Shown: positions 1 through 8,617 of the stretch, in pieces
How the letters are laid out: every line of letters begins with the position of its first letter
Numbering within the stretch: the stretch's first letter is position 1
Origin: Peptococcaceae bacterium
GTDB lineage: Bacteria; Bacillota; Desulfotomaculia; Desulfotomaculales; Pelotomaculaceae
Assembly (NCBI GenBank): GCA_012518875.1
Contig: JAAYRI010000033.1
Location: 1 to 62,980, forward strand
Length of the DNA stretch: 62,980 bases
Direction of reading: 5' to 3'
Notes under the pieces: model-generated
What the model was told of the DNA's origin: nothing
What the model saw: only the letters and a program-made list of their open reading frames with translations
Database searches by the model: none
Translations under genes and position numbers: made by a program

Positions 1-812
1 GCCAGTGGGGTTTGAGCCAACCCTTCCAGACACAGGGAAACGTGCCCTTTATCCACTTCCAGCAGGACCTCACGAAAGGCCTTTGTCGTCAATTGTTCTA
101 AATAGGCATCTTCTACCCGGCATATTTCACTAAGCCTCAGCAGTGCGGGTATAAGCCCCGGGTTATATTCCCTTTCCAGTACCGGCATCAGTTTTAAGCG
201 GATTTTGTTTCTCGTATATACAGGCTTTAAATTGGATGCGTCTTGTCTGAAGGCCAGGTCCGTCTCACCGCAGAAGTTTTCAATTTCTGCACGCCTGATC
301 TGTAGGAGGGGCCGAATATAAAACCCTTCACGGACAGGTAGAATTCCTTTTAGCCCCCCCATACCTGTCCCTCGCAAAAAATTAATCATTAGCGTCTCCG
401 CCTGATCATCTGCCTGGTGGGCCAGAGCCACCCTGGATGCCCCCACCTGGGCCGCACAACTAAGGAAAAACCTGTAACGCACCTCCCGGGCTGCTACCTG
501 CTTTGATAAACGACGCCGTCTCCGGTACAGCTCCACATTAAAGGATTCCACCGTCACAGGCAGGCTGTAATGCCGGGCTCTTTCGGCCACAAAAACGGCA
601 TCCGCCTCAGATTCTTCTCCACGAAACATGTGATTTAGGTGAGCCACGTGCAGGGATATCTCCAGTTCATTTTTAAGGAGATATAAAAGATGCAGTAGTG
701 CTATTGAATCCGGTCCACCGGATACAGCTACCAAAACCTTGTCACCTGATGTGACCATGTGGTGACGCAGTATGTAATCCCTGACCCTTTGGATCAGGCT
801 TATCTTTCCCAT
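1..812 (-). CDS. tilS: tRNA(Ile)-lysidine synthetase, C-terminus cut by window edge
   Basis: This enzyme converts cytidine 34 of tRNA-Ile(CAU) to lysidine using ATP and lysine, so that the tRNA reads AUA and not AUG. About 270 N-terminal residues are visible. The N-type ATP-pyrophosphatase loop SGGPDS lies near residue 30, followed by HLNHMFRGEES and HQADDQAETLM, both typical of TilS. The ATG at 812 follows GAGGTGTTAATT. The frame runs open to base 1, so the C-terminal domain lies outside. It sits downstream of spoIIE as in Bacillus, where hprT and ftsH come next; those would be beyond the left edge. Confidence 0.95.
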   Translation of the reverse strand, partial: MGKISLIQRVRDYILRHHMVTSGDKVLVAVSGGPDSIALLHLLYLLKNELEISLHVAHLNHMFRGEESEADAVFVAERARHYSLPVTVESFNVELYRRRRRLSKQVAAREVRYRFFLSCAAQVGASRVALAHQADDQAETLMINFLRGTGMGGLKGILPVREGFYIRPLLQIRRAEIENFCGETDLAFRQDASNLKPVYTRNKIRLKLMPVLEREYNPGLIPALLRLSEICRVEDAYLEQLTTKAFREVLLEVDKGHVSLCLEGLAQTPL

Positions 813-952
813 AATTAACACCTCGTTATTCCACACTAGCGGGGGCTTTTCCTGCTATACATCACCATTGTATCAACAAAATTAGCCAGGTTCTACAAAA
901 TTTCCAGTGCTATGGTGATCACAGGTTTCTGCCCAAAAAGCAAAATTGAGGA

Positions 953-991
953 TACACCTCTGTTTGGAATTTTTCCTAAAGCAGAGGTGTA
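953..991. repeat. 10-bp perfect inverted repeat between spoIIE and tilS
   Basis: TACACCTCTG at 953-962 pairs perfectly with CAGAGGTGTA at 982-991 around a 19-nt loop that can partly pair (TTTGGA with TCCTAAA). It lies about 40 bp past the spoIIE stop. No clear T-run follows on the minus strand, so it may be a weak terminator, a processing site or an attenuator before tilS. Confidence 0.5.
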
Positions 992-1029
992 CCCCCGACT
1001 AGCCCGGGCAGGCAGTCACCAGGAGTATG

Positions 1030-3498
1030 TCAATATTTCAGGTATCTCTGCTTTCCCACCCGCGCAACCAGGACAGTCATATCATCGGGAGCCCTGCCGA
1101 CTCCCCCCGCTCCAGTCTGGGCCAGCTTCAAAAAAAGTTCCGCTACCTCCTGGGGCCGCATGTCCGTAACATCCGACAAAATACCTGCCAGCCACTCCTC
1201 CCGGTCATCCTCTCCCTTGTAGGAGTCCAAAACACCATCGGTAACCATTACCAATAAGTCTCCCGGTTCTAAAACCCTGCTCACTGTGGAGACCTCAATA
1301 TCATCTACGATACCAACCGGCAGGGAGCTGGCTTTAATTAGCTCCACCTGCCCGCCACGCACAAAAAATGTGGCCACTGCGCCAATTTTAACAAAATCAA
1401 CCTGGCCATCATAGAGATTTATCACAGCCATATCCACTGTAGCAAAACTTTCCCCAGGCGAGCGTAAAACCAGCACGGAGTTAATTGTTTTTATCGCCAG
1501 ATCTTGGCCAAAGCCTGATTCCAGCAGATAACGCAGCAAAGATAAGGTTGTGCCGCTTTCCATAGCCGCCCGCGGACCACTGCCCATACCATCACTCAAG
1601 GCCATGACAAAGCGCCCCCCCTTGAGATGAATAAAGGAGTAGCTATCCCCGGAAACAATGCTCCCATTTTTGCCGATACCGGCCACCCCCAGGGTGAGCC
1701 GGTAATTTAGTTCCGGGTAAAACCGTAGGTGGCAGGAAACATCACCCACCCTGGCGGTACATATGGAAGCAGCGGCATAGAGGGGTTGTTCAAGGGCCTT
1801 GGCCAGCACCGGCATAATAATATCCTTGCAGCACATGCCGCCGCCGCATAACTGCTTGGTAATAGATACTTCAATTCCTTTGCCGTTCAGGCGATATATT
1901 AACAGGTTGTCCACCGGCACGCCTTCTTCTTTCAATTTCTTACGCAGGCCAGGCTCTAAATCCCCGGTCACAACCTCAAACTCCAGCTCCGCCGGCAAGC
2001 TGCCAATTACCTCAGAGATGCCTTTGAGCTGTTCTGATACTATCTGCCTGCTTTCCAGCAAGCGATGGGACCAGTACCTGTTTACATTGTAGGTCTCGTA
2101 CAGGCAACTGACCGTAATGGCCAGTTCCTTGGTCCGTGTACAGCGTCTTTTGATTTCTTCCGGTAAACCGTCAGGCGTGACCACTCCAAATAGCTCTAGT
2201 TGGGTCAGCAAATCAATCAAACCTTGATAGGTCTTGTAAAATTCCTTTTCCCAACAGGTACTGTAAAAGGTACAGTTGCTGCAAACCTTTTCACTGACCA
2301 GATTGAGCATCTTTTGCAGGTTTTGTTCTTCCCAGCTTTGACCGGCAGTAGACGACACCTGCTCAAAAGTCCTGGAAAGCTCATTGAATACCTTGGTCCA
2401 GCCGGTAATCCGTTCCCTAAATATTTCTTTATAGTAAGCCTCTGCCGAATATTTATCAGATTGATCCTTTTCCAGGCCCAGGGTGGATCTGAAATCGACA
2501 ATAAAAAACATGGGCACCAGCATAAATAGCAGGGTAGCAATACCGGTTTCCAGCAGGATGGCCATCATATTACCGTAGTTATTAATATAGATAGTAAGAA
2601 TAATATTCCCCAGCAGAAATCCTGTAGCCACACCTATCTTGCCAAAATTTTTGCACACCCCACCCAACAAACCGGCAAAGGCATAAGCACCTACCATCAC
2701 TGGTCCCGTCACATAGGCCAGGCCGGGTATGGTCCCCATAATCGCCCCGGCCGCAGCCCCGGCACCAGCGCCGCCAATAACCGCCACCAGTAGAATAGTA
2801 AGTTTGCTCAGGATCCCCTTGAGGCTTACTACCCCGTAGCCAATCTCACCTGTGCCGGCGATGATGCCGCCGAATATAAGCAGTATGCAAAATATTTCTT
2901 CTCCTGATAAAGGGTGCAAACAGTCCGGCCGGCGTTTAACGGCCTCAATGCCATGCATCATTACCGGCGTTAACATAGCGGCCAACACGGCTTCAAATAA
3001 TATACTAAAATAATCATAAGAAGAAGGTGTATTGAAGGTAATAAATGATGTTTTTATCACCACAGTTAAGGCCAGCACCACCAGGGGCAGCACCAGCCAG
3101 GGTCTTTTAATATCGGCCGGTATGGCTCTAATCAAAAACCAAAGACAAAAAACAGTGGTCACGGCAGCCACCAAAGGCATCCCCCGGCTTACGGTAACCA
3201 GGCCCAGAACCACTGCCGGCACCACCAAATATCCCCTGGAGCCACAAACCCTAATCGCCGCTACCACCAGCGCCGTGCCAAAAGGCGACAGTTCACCCAG
3301 CAAAACTGCCCGCCCCAAGAAAAAACCAACACCGGCCAGGGCCACTGCTTCTGGGGTTATAACACCTGAAACCTTCTCTTTTACCCCGGGAATATATGTT
3401 TTAGCCTTGTTGATAAAAGTCCAACGCCGCCTTTTCTTTTTTCCCTCTGTCCGGTGATACGGATAAATTTCCGGGTTGTCAAACAAAGGATCACCCAC
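1030..3498 (-). CDS. spoIIE: Stage II sporulation protein E, PP2C-type phosphatase
   Basis: SpoIIE sits in the polar septum, dephosphorylates SpoIIAA-P and so frees sigma-F in the forespore. The 822 residues match the family length. After a basic N-terminus come about ten hydrophobic segments (residues 45-330), a cytoplasmic middle region with the cluster CSNCTFYSTCW, and a C-terminal PP2C domain from about residue 590 with the metal-binding loop ALSDGMGSG near 635. The start is GTG with only a weak ribosome binding site. It precedes tilS as in Bacillus. The promoter region at 3520-3552 fits Spo0A control (inference). Confidence 0.96.
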   Translation of the reverse strand: MGDPLFDNPEIYPYHRTEGKKKRRRWTFINKAKTYIPGVKEKVSGVITPEAVALAGVGFFLGRAVLLGELSPFGTALVVAAIRVCGSRGYLVVPAVVLGLVTVSRGMPLVAAVTTVFCLWFLIRAIPADIKRPWLVLPLVVLALTVVIKTSFITFNTPSSYDYFSILFEAVLAAMLTPVMMHGIEAVKRRPDCLHPLSGEEIFCILLIFGGIIAGTGEIGYGVVSLKGILSKLTILLVAVIGGAGAGAAAGAIMGTIPGLAYVTGPVMVGAYAFAGLLGGVCKNFGKIGVATGFLLGNIILTIYINNYGNMMAILLETGIATLLFMLVPMFFIVDFRSTLGLEKDQSDKYSAEAYYKEIFRERITGWTKVFNELSRTFEQVSSTAGQSWEEQNLQKMLNLVSEKVCSNCTFYSTCWEKEFYKTYQGLIDLLTQLELFGVVTPDGLPEEIKRRCTRTKELAITVSCLYETYNVNRYWSHRLLESRQIVSEQLKGISEVIGSLPAELEFEVVTGDLEPGLRKKLKEEGVPVDNLLIYRLNGKGIEVSITKQLCGGGMCCKDIIMPVLAKALEQPLYAAASICTARVGDVSCHLRFYPELNYRLTLGVAGIGKNGSIVSGDSYSFIHLKGGRFVMALSDGMGSGPRAAMESGTTLSLLRYLLESGFGQDLAIKTINSVLVLRSPGESFATVDMAVINLYDGQVDFVKIGAVATFFVRGGQVELIKASSLPVGIVDDIEVSTVSRVLEPGDLLVMVTDGVLDSYKGEDDREEWLAGILSDVTDMRPQEVAELFLKLAQTGAGGVGRAPDDMTVLVARVGKQRYLKY

Positions 3499-3519
3499 CT
3501 ATATTATTTCTACAATATC

Positions 3520-3552
3520 ATTATAGTATAGGCAGGTGGTAATTTTTGTCAG
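3520..3552 (-). promoter_or_regulatory. spoIIE promoter, possible Spo0A/sigma-A type
   Basis: On the minus strand a -35-like CTGACA (3547-3552) lies 16 bp from TATACT (3525-3530) and 21 bp from TATAAT (3520-3525). A 21-22 bp spacer is the known hallmark of Spo0A-dependent sigma-A promoters such as spoIIG and spoIIE. TTTGTC, part of a 0A box, overlaps the -35 on the opposite strand. Which -10 is used cannot be decided from sequence. Confidence 0.5.
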
Positions 3553-3569
3553 TTCTAGTAGCCGAATAA

Positions 3570-4451
3570 TTACTTTCTTTCGATTTCTTCCAACGCCAAA
3601 CCATAAAGAATGTCGCATTCACTAACCAGCATGTCCGACAAGCCGAGATTTTCCATGATCATCCCGGCAATCTGCACACCAGCTACAATTATATCTGCCC
3701 GTGGGGGTGGCAGCCCCTTTACCTTTTTGCGCTCCTCAATCCCCATGTTGCTCAGTATGCTTAGAATTCGCTGCACACTACGCCGGGTTAATCTGTAGCC
3801 ATGTACCCGCTCCGGATCATAGGGGCTCAGTTGCTGATCAACAGCGGCCAGGGTTGTTATCGTCCCCCCTACCCCTATCAGGGAACGAGGCGCCTGCTGC
3901 TTCAGTCTGATCAGCACCGGCTCCAGTACCTCATACATGGCTGCTGTACCGGCTTTAGCTGCCGTAAACCTAACTGCTCCGGCGTTTACACTAGCCAGAC
4001 TAAGCCGCTTGCCCTGCATCCGGATAAATTCTGTGCTGCCGCCACCAATGTCTATCACCAGGGTGGACCCCGGTTCCACCGGCAAGCCTGAAATGACACC
4101 CCGCCAACTCAAGGCCGCCTCTTCCGCACCGCTAAGCACCCTGACCGTTAAACCGGTCTTCCTTTTAACTAATTCTAGAAAATCACCACTATTAGAGGCA
4201 TCCCGCACAGCGCTAGTGGCTGCAGCTATTATAGCCTTCGCCCCTAGATCTAGGGCCTTTTGATAAAACCTTCCTATGGCCTCGGCAGTGTGTCTCATTG
4301 TTTCCGGCAATAACCTGCCGGCACCCATGCCCCGGCCAAGACGGGTGGTGGCTAGATCTGTTTCTATCCTATTTAAATGTTTGTCTCTATATTCAGCCAC
4401 CAGCAACCTGGTTGAATTTGTCCCTATATCTATAGAAGCAACACGCCGCAT
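3570..4451 (-). CDS. Ppx/GppA-family phosphatase, short form
   Basis: Members of this family hydrolyse polyphosphate or pppGpp and have an ASKHA (actin-like ATPase) fold. The N-terminal phosphate loop SIDIGTNSTRLL and the second loop VIDIGGGSTEF near residue 135 are both present. At 293 residues it is the single-core form without the C-terminal HD domain of E. coli Ppx and GppA, so substrate preference cannot be assigned. The ATG at 4451 follows GGGTGAAA. It lies between yabR and spoIIE, with a terminator upstream at 4469-4502, so it probably has its own promoter or depends on read-through. Confidence 0.88.
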   Translation of the reverse strand: MRRVASIDIGTNSTRLLVAEYRDKHLNRIETDLATTRLGRGMGAGRLLPETMRHTAEAIGRFYQKALDLGAKAIIAAATSAVRDASNSGDFLELVKRKTGLTVRVLSGAEEAALSWRGVISGLPVEPGSTLVIDIGGGSTEFIRMQGKRLSLASVNAGAVRFTAAKAGTAAMYEVLEPVLIRLKQQAPRSLIGVGGTITTLAAVDQQLSPYDPERVHGYRLTRRSVQRILSILSNMGIEERKKVKGLPPPRADIIVAGVQIAGMIMENLGLSDMLVSECDILYGLALEEIERK

Positions 4452-4468
4452 ATCATTTTCACCCTATG

Positions 4469-4502
4469 AAAAAACAAAAGCAATTCCACACCAGAATTGC
4501 CT
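4469..4502 (-). terminator. Intrinsic terminator after yabR
   Basis: GCAATTC (4480-4486) pairs with GAATTGC (4494-4500) around a 7-nt loop. On the minus strand TTTTGTTTTTT follows. It lies just past the S1-domain gene and before the Ppx-like gene. Confidence 0.7.
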
Positions 4503-4530
4503 TTCATTATTCTAAACTATTTTTTGTTTC

Positions 4531-4905
4531 CTAGCCTCTACCGCCACGCTTTGATTCCGTTTTCCTTCGTAAAACCTGTTGCCGTTCTTCGCTTTCTTTC
4601 ATAAACTTGGCCAGTCTTTCCTCAAAGGAGGGTTGAAATCTTTTCCTCGGGGCACGCGTTTGCTGCGTCGAAGGGCTTGCCTGCTTCATGGAAAGCCCAA
4701 TTTTGCCTTTTGGATCTATCGAAATCACTTTAACCCTAACCTTGTCGTTAGTTTTAACAAAGTCGTTAACATCCCTGACGTATACCTCAGCTATTTCAGA
4801 AATGTGTACCAAACCTGTTACCCCACCGGGCAACTCAATAAAGGCACCGAAATTTGTAATCCCGGCTACAACACCATATAAAACGCTCCCCAACTCGATC
4901 GGCAT
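4531..4905 (-). CDS. yabR: S1 RNA-binding domain protein YabR (general stress protein 13 type)
   Basis: A single S1 RNA-binding domain fills residues 1-72; VVAGITNFGAFIELPGG and GLVHISEIA are typical OB-fold S1 signatures. A basic, low-complexity tail of about 50 residues follows. At 124 residues it matches YabR, which lies between divIC and spoIIE in Bacillus exactly as here. Its role is probably RNA or ribosome binding; the family is poorly characterised. The ATG follows AGGGGG. Confidence 0.88.
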   Translation of the reverse strand: MPIELGSVLYGVVAGITNFGAFIELPGGVTGLVHISEIAEVYVRDVNDFVKTNDKVRVKVISIDPKGKIGLSMKQASPSTQQTRAPRKRFQPSFEERLAKFMKESEERQQVLRRKTESKRGGRG

Positions 4906-4996
4906 AACTAAAAGAAATCCCCCTTAAAAACTTACACACCTGATATGATTATATGCGAACCAACAAGACAGTGTCAAGATTCAACCGGGTTTTCCT

Positions 4997-5413
4997 TTAA
5001 TCTGCTACAAACCCCTGCTCAGTGGGCACCTCTACTTCAATTGATCCATCAGCCGGTACTGCCGTAACAATCCTGGTCTCCCCCGGCTTGATCAGGCCAA
5101 TTTTCTCTCTGGCGTTCTTTTCAATGTAAGCATCACTTTGCGCCAGGCGTAGTTCTTCACGCAGTACTGCATTTTTTTGCTGCACTTCCTGGACCTGTTG
5201 TTGGATATCACGTACATCCCTCTGCATGCTGGTAAGTTTGCCAAACTGGCAGCAAAAAGATATTACCAGATAAACTAGAAGGATGGACAATACCACAGCC
5301 GGCAACCTGCTCCGGGAAATATTAAAGGCCTTCCTGGACCTGGCCCTTCTAGCCGGCTCCTCTTTTTTCTGATAGTAATAAAAGTCATCTTCACTCCGTA
5401 GCGGTTGGCTCAA
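4997..5413 (-). CDS. divIC: Septum formation initiator DivIC/FtsB
   Basis: This is a small bitopic division protein that joins FtsL and DivIB at the septum and helps activate peptidoglycan synthesis. The 138 residues show a short basic cytoplasmic N-terminus, one membrane segment at about 36-55 (PAVVLSILLVYLVISFC), a coiled coil at about 60-100, and the family motif AREKIGLIKPGE. The start is TTG at 5413. The AGGAGG ribosome site lies inside the end of the upstream gene, so translation of the two is probably coupled. Confidence 0.93.
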   Translation of the reverse strand: MSQPLRSEDDFYYYQKKEEPARRARSRKAFNISRSRLPAVVLSILLVYLVISFCCQFGKLTSMQRDVRDIQQQVQEVQQKNAVLREELRLAQSDAYIEKNAREKIGLIKPGETRIVTAVPADGSIEVEVPTEQGFVAD

Positions 5414-5418
5414 CTTGG

Positions 5419-5649
5419 CTAAACCTCCTCATCCTCTTCCATGTCAAACAGCGCCAGGTTTTGGCCCGGTATTATGATCACGACCTGGTAGCCTTTGGTC
5501 CTGGCGCGGCTATATAAGGTTGATACTGTGCTGGGACTGACACCCAACTGTTTGGCAATCCGGTCTGTTGAATAACCCATTTCTTTCAGTGACACCACCT
5601 GTCGTTCACGAAAACTCAACCTCTCAGCGCCCCTGATCTCGATTTTCAT
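5419..5649 (-). CDS. Small helix-turn-helix DNA-binding protein (sigma-70 region 4/LuxR-like)
   Basis: The 76-residue protein is almost wholly one HTH: SFRERQVVSLKEMGYSTDRI is followed by AKQLGVSPSTVSTLYSRART. This resembles sigma factor region 4 or the LuxR C-terminal HTH. There is no sigma region 2 and no receiver domain. A strongly acidic tail ends the protein. It ends 5 bp before divIC, and its last codons hold the divIC ribosome site, so it is co-transcribed with a division gene. It has no counterpart at this place in Bacillus, and the target is unknown. Confidence 0.75.
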   Translation of the reverse strand: MKIEIRGAERLSFRERQVVSLKEMGYSTDRIAKQLGVSPSTVSTLYSRARTKGYQVVIIIPGQNLALFDMEEDEEV

Positions 5650-5763
5650 AACTGCCGGATCCTATCCTTTATTGATTTCATTACATTATGACTACAAAAT
5701 AGCTACAAATAGTGTACAAGATATTAACAATTCTTCTACATTGAAAAAATAAATCCTGCCGGC

Positions 5764-5793
5764 AAATAAAATATTTTTCAGCAGGTAATACTA
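5764..5793 (+). promoter_or_regulatory. Candidate sigma-F promoter of spoIIR
   Basis: GGTAATACTA at 5784-5793 fits the sigma-F -10 consensus GGnrAnAnTw at every fixed position. At 15 bp spacing the -35 is AAATA (5764-5768), matching only the WTA half of GywTA. It is 40 bp before the spoIIR ATG, and spoIIR is sigma-F dependent in Bacillus. Confidence 0.5.
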
Positions 5794-5832
5794 TAACTAG
5801 TTAGCATTGAAAAAGAATTGGGGAGTGTGAAG

Positions 5833-6534
5833 ATGAAAAAAAGAATGGCCCTGACAACAGCAGCCGGCATTATACTACTAGCCATTGCCGTGCCAGTATT
5901 AGGCCCCGGCTGCCGGCATCAGGAAGCAGTATACCCCAACTGCAGCTTAATCAGACTGCATGTTGTTTCTAACAGCGATAGCGCTTCGGATCAAAATTTA
6001 AAGAGAAAAATTAGGGATGAGATAGTTGCTGCCGTTAGCCCTACCTTTATGGAAACAGACAATATCGAAGAAGCCAGACTGGTTGCTGGGGCTAGCCTGG
6101 AGCACATCCATGATATTGCTGCCGATAAAATTAAGGCTGAGGGGAAAAATTATCCAGTCAAGGTAGAACTCGATTGTTTTCCTTTCCCCACCAAACACTA
6201 TGGTTCTTTTATTCTTCCTGCCGGTGACTATGAGGCTGTGCGGGTAACCATTGGTAGGGGAGCAGGAGCCAACTGGTGGTGTGTTCTCTTTCCACCACTA
6301 TGTTTTGTGGATATGACCAGAATGGCAGCAGTCGACCTACAGTTGGACAGCAGCAAAAAAGAGCAAAAAAACAAGGCGTTGGATCAAGGGAACTGCAGCC
6401 AAACGCCCCATACAGCAGTTTTACAGACAACTGTCGCCAACAGTAAAGGGGATACCCCTCTACCTGAGGATCGGGTAGCTGTAGAATACCGCTTTAAAAT
6501 TTTAGATTTTTTGCAGCATTTTTTTAGTGACTAA
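5833..6534 (+). CDS. spoIIR: Stage II sporulation protein R
   Basis: SpoIIR is made in the forespore and exported to the intermembrane space, where it triggers SpoIIGA to process pro-sigma-E in the mother cell. The protein has an N-terminal signal anchor, the family motif IRLHVVSNSDSASDQNLK, and GANWWCVLFPPLCFVD near the middle. I place the start at ATG 5833 because GGGAGTG lies at 5821-5827; an upstream in-frame TTG at 5818 would put this ribosome site inside the gene. It is a lone plus-strand gene, convergent with ytrI with only 5 bp between the ends. Confidence 0.94.
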   Translation: MKKRMALTTAAGIILLAIAVPVLGPGCRHQEAVYPNCSLIRLHVVSNSDSASDQNLKRKIRDEIVAAVSPTFMETDNIEEARLVAGASLEHIHDIAADKIKAEGKNYPVKVELDCFPFPTKHYGSFILPAGDYEAVRVTIGRGAGANWWCVLFPPLCFVDMTRMAAVDLQLDSSKKEQKNKALDQGNCSQTPHTAVLQTTVANSKGDTPLPEDRVAVEYRFKILDFLQHFFSD

Positions 6535-6539
6535 ACCTG

Positions 6540-7064
6540 TTATTCATCTTTTATAACCTGATCCGCGGGTTTATTCACTGGCTGGATCAGCTTCTCTTTT
6601 TCTTTTATGGCATCCGCATATATGATTATGTTTGCACCAACAACCAGCAGCCTCACCTCTAACCGATAGTCGGCACCTTCGAATTCGATTGTTCGTTGAT
6701 CGATGACTTTCTGAATCAGTAAATAGTTAAGTTTTTCTACCTCTTCCCCCTTGATTGGCTCCATCCAGAAGCGTATCTGTTTTTCTATGGCCAGGATGGC
6801 ATTTTTTTCTTCCAGTTGGGCCATATCCTCATCCAAAATTGTAATGTGAAGCTCGATGCTGGATACTATCTTTTTTCCCCTTTCTCCCATGCTCTTCTTT
6901 AATTGATCCAACTCATCCTCACATAATCCTAATTGCTGGCTGAGGAATTGATTTTTGTGTGTTATTTCATCTAGTTGACCGCCAAGATGCACTGTCACCA
7001 AAACCCCCCCTGCCACCATACCCAGAGAAAAGATGGCCAGCAGGCGGATAATTATATTCTTCAT
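6540..7064 (-). CDS. ytrI: Sporulation membrane protein, YtrI-like
   Basis: The 174-residue protein has one N-terminal membrane segment (about 8-28), then a long helical, charged coiled-coil-like region (30-90) and a mixed C-terminal domain. It overlaps ytrH by four bases (ATGA). YtrI follows YtrH in Bacillus and both are sigma-E genes needed for efficient sporulation. Family membership rests mainly on this context, size and topology; similarity along the chain cannot be tested here. Confidence 0.6.
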   Translation of the reverse strand: MKNIIIRLLAIFSLGMVAGGVLVTVHLGGQLDEITHKNQFLSQQLGLCEDELDQLKKSMGERGKKIVSSIELHITILDEDMAQLEEKNAILAIEKQIRFWMEPIKGEEVEKLNYLLIQKVIDQRTIEFEGADYRLEVRLLVVGANIIIYADAIKEKEKLIQPVNKPADQVIKDE

Positions 7065-7426
7065 TTTCCTTCTCCTGCTATAGCCAGGACAATTAAGTAG
7101 CCTAAATGGGTTCCCGCCATAGCACTAAAAATAAAAAACAATTGCTTCAGCACTGCTGTTATCTCACCCTTTAAAATACCTGACTCCAATATCTCTATTG
7201 TAGAAAAGGTACCGCCAATAGCTGCCACCACAGCCCATATTTTCATTTCCCGCGCCAACCTGAGCATGGTACCCAGGGGGGGTTCCCGTGCTATCAAAGC
7301 AGCCAGGGAACCAACCAGTGCGGCACCAAGTAATACCCCCATGGCAGTAAAGAAAATAAGAATTAGGTTTTTCCCAAAAGTCACCCCGGCTCCTCCCTCC
7401 CGATTCGGGTCGTTCAATAATCCCAC
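7061..7426 (-). CDS. ytrH: Sporulation protein YtrH
   Basis: YtrH is a small integral membrane protein of the mother cell, made under sigma-E. The 121 residues hold three hydrophobic segments (about 19-44, 64-80, 92-117). The stretch GTMLRLAREMKIWAVVAAIG between segments is typical of the family. The start is GTG at 7426 or TTG at 7417. A sigma-E-like -10 CATAGTAT lies just upstream, but I find no good -35. It forms a two-gene unit with ytrI. Confidence 0.82.
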   Translation of the reverse strand: MGLLNDPNREGGAGVTFGKNLILIFFTAMGVLLGAALVGSLAALIAREPPLGTMLRLAREMKIWAVVAAIGGTFSTIEILESGILKGEITAVLKQLFFIFSAMAGTHLGYLIVLAIAGEGK

Positions 7427-7523
7427 CCCAACAAGAGGATACTATGATCATATTTACCAGGCATTATTACTATTACCTATTTTATACAACCGGCTCTGGG
7501 CAAAAGCAGGTGTTTAAACTAAA

Positions 7524-7556
7524 ACAAAAAAACCGACCTCCTCAATCATGAAGGTC
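7524..7556 (-). terminator. Intrinsic terminator of the yabP-yabQ unit
   Basis: GACCT (7535-7539) pairs with AGGTC (7552-7556), and on the minus strand GGTTTTTTTG follows. It lies about 60 bp past the gene at 7617-7943. Confidence 0.55.
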
Positions 7557-7616
7557 AGCATTTTTGGCATCAATAATAGTGAACCTGGAAGGTGGCTTTA
7601 ATAATCTATCTTATTA

Positions 7617-7943
7617 CTATTTGAGCACCACATTTTTAACCTTGTCCTTTACCAGCCTGCCATCTTCAACCAGTTCCTCTGTGACAAAAATAAAGGTGAT
7701 CACATCTTCTATGCCCGCTTTTTCCATTACGGCTTCAATGCTCTCGGCGTCACCCAATTCCTTTACCGCCTGGTAAACAGATTCCTTCTTTTCATCAATA
7801 AACCGGCCTGTCTCCAGCAGAAATTTATTAGTCCGGCATATGGTACCGTCGATTTTTTTAAAATAGCCTTTGTCCATTAGTTCATTCAGGTTTTCGTCAC
7901 CCTCACCGGCAAACATCAGTACCTTGAAGAATGATTCATCCAT
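7617..7943 (-). CDS. Hypothetical protein, 108 aa
   Basis: I do not recognise this protein. It is acidic, predicted helical and soluble, with no signal or membrane segment; it ends in a basic patch (KDKVKNVVLK). The ATG at 7943 follows GGGGGGGTAGCAG, so it is well initiated. It is the last gene after yabP and yabQ on the same strand and precedes a terminator, so a sporulation role is possible by association only. Confidence 0.6.
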   Translation of the reverse strand: MDESFFKVLMFAGEGDENLNELMDKGYFKKIDGTICRTNKFLLETGRFIDEKKESVYQAVKELGDAESIEAVMEKAGIEDVITFIFVTEELVEDGRLVKDKVKNVVLK

Positions 7944-8039
7944 CTGCTACCCCCCCTATCATCATCCAATTCGTCATAAAACAATATCTTTCCTGCCGTT
8001 GGGAACATTCCTGCCTATTAAAAAGTGGGGATTTTTGTT

Positions 8040-8591
8040 TTATTGTTTTGGTTTCCGCCGGAAGACACGGGATATTTTTTGTTTTACAGCAGCAGCACAG
8101 TGTTTAACAGGTTCGATGAAAAGCTTTTTGCCTATTCCCCTTAGTTTACGTCCCAGTTTTATAAATAGCAGACGGCAATATTGAAATGGATAACTAACCA
8201 GCATGATCACCAAACGAAAAGGCGCCAGAACGGCCTTCCATATGTATGAAATCACCAACACAAAATACCGCCATAACCTATACAAAATGTAAAACTTTAT
8301 CCAAATTAGGCGACTAACAGGCTTGCTGAACAAACAAAAATATAATAGTACCCCCAAACCCAGTCCTAAAAAAACATACAGCCGCATTTCACCCCAGTTA
8401 GCCAGAATTAACAGTATAAACACGATCACTGTGGTAACCAACCAGAAGATTATATCGCCCAGAAAAAAGCCGGCCTTTTTCAACCTAAAGGCACGTCTCA
8501 CTGCACGATAATAGTCAAATCCTACGGCAGCTATTATTCCGATGGCAATAATCATAAAAAAAGCACGCGCCTGGCTTAGCAGCGATTCCAA
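8040..8591 (-). CDS. yabQ: Spore cortex protein YabQ
   Basis: YabQ is a membrane protein of the outer forespore membrane required for spore cortex formation in Bacillus. The 183 residues start with four hydrophobic segments (about 8-28, 42-62, 68-88, 104-120), after which comes a strongly basic cytoplasmic tail with repeated Lys/Arg runs. The start is TTG at 8591 after GGGGGG. It follows yabP as in Bacillus, but an intrinsic terminator separates the two. Confidence 0.88.
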   Translation of the reverse strand: MESLLSQARAFFMIIAIGIIAAVGFDYYRAVRRAFRLKKAGFFLGDIIFWLVTTVIVFILLILANWGEMRLYVFLGLGLGVLLYFCLFSKPVSRLIWIKFYILYRLWRYFVLVISYIWKAVLAPFRLVIMLVSYPFQYCRLLFIKLGRKLRGIGKKLFIEPVKHCAAAVKQKISRVFRRKPKQ

Positions 8592-8617
8592 AAAAGGTCC
8601 CCCCTGTTCCTCCTGCT

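Noticed and set aside
912-1169. Open frame of 85 codons on the plus strand after spoIIE
   Set aside because: Its second half is opposite spoIIE, it has no ribosome site, and the inverted repeat lies inside it.
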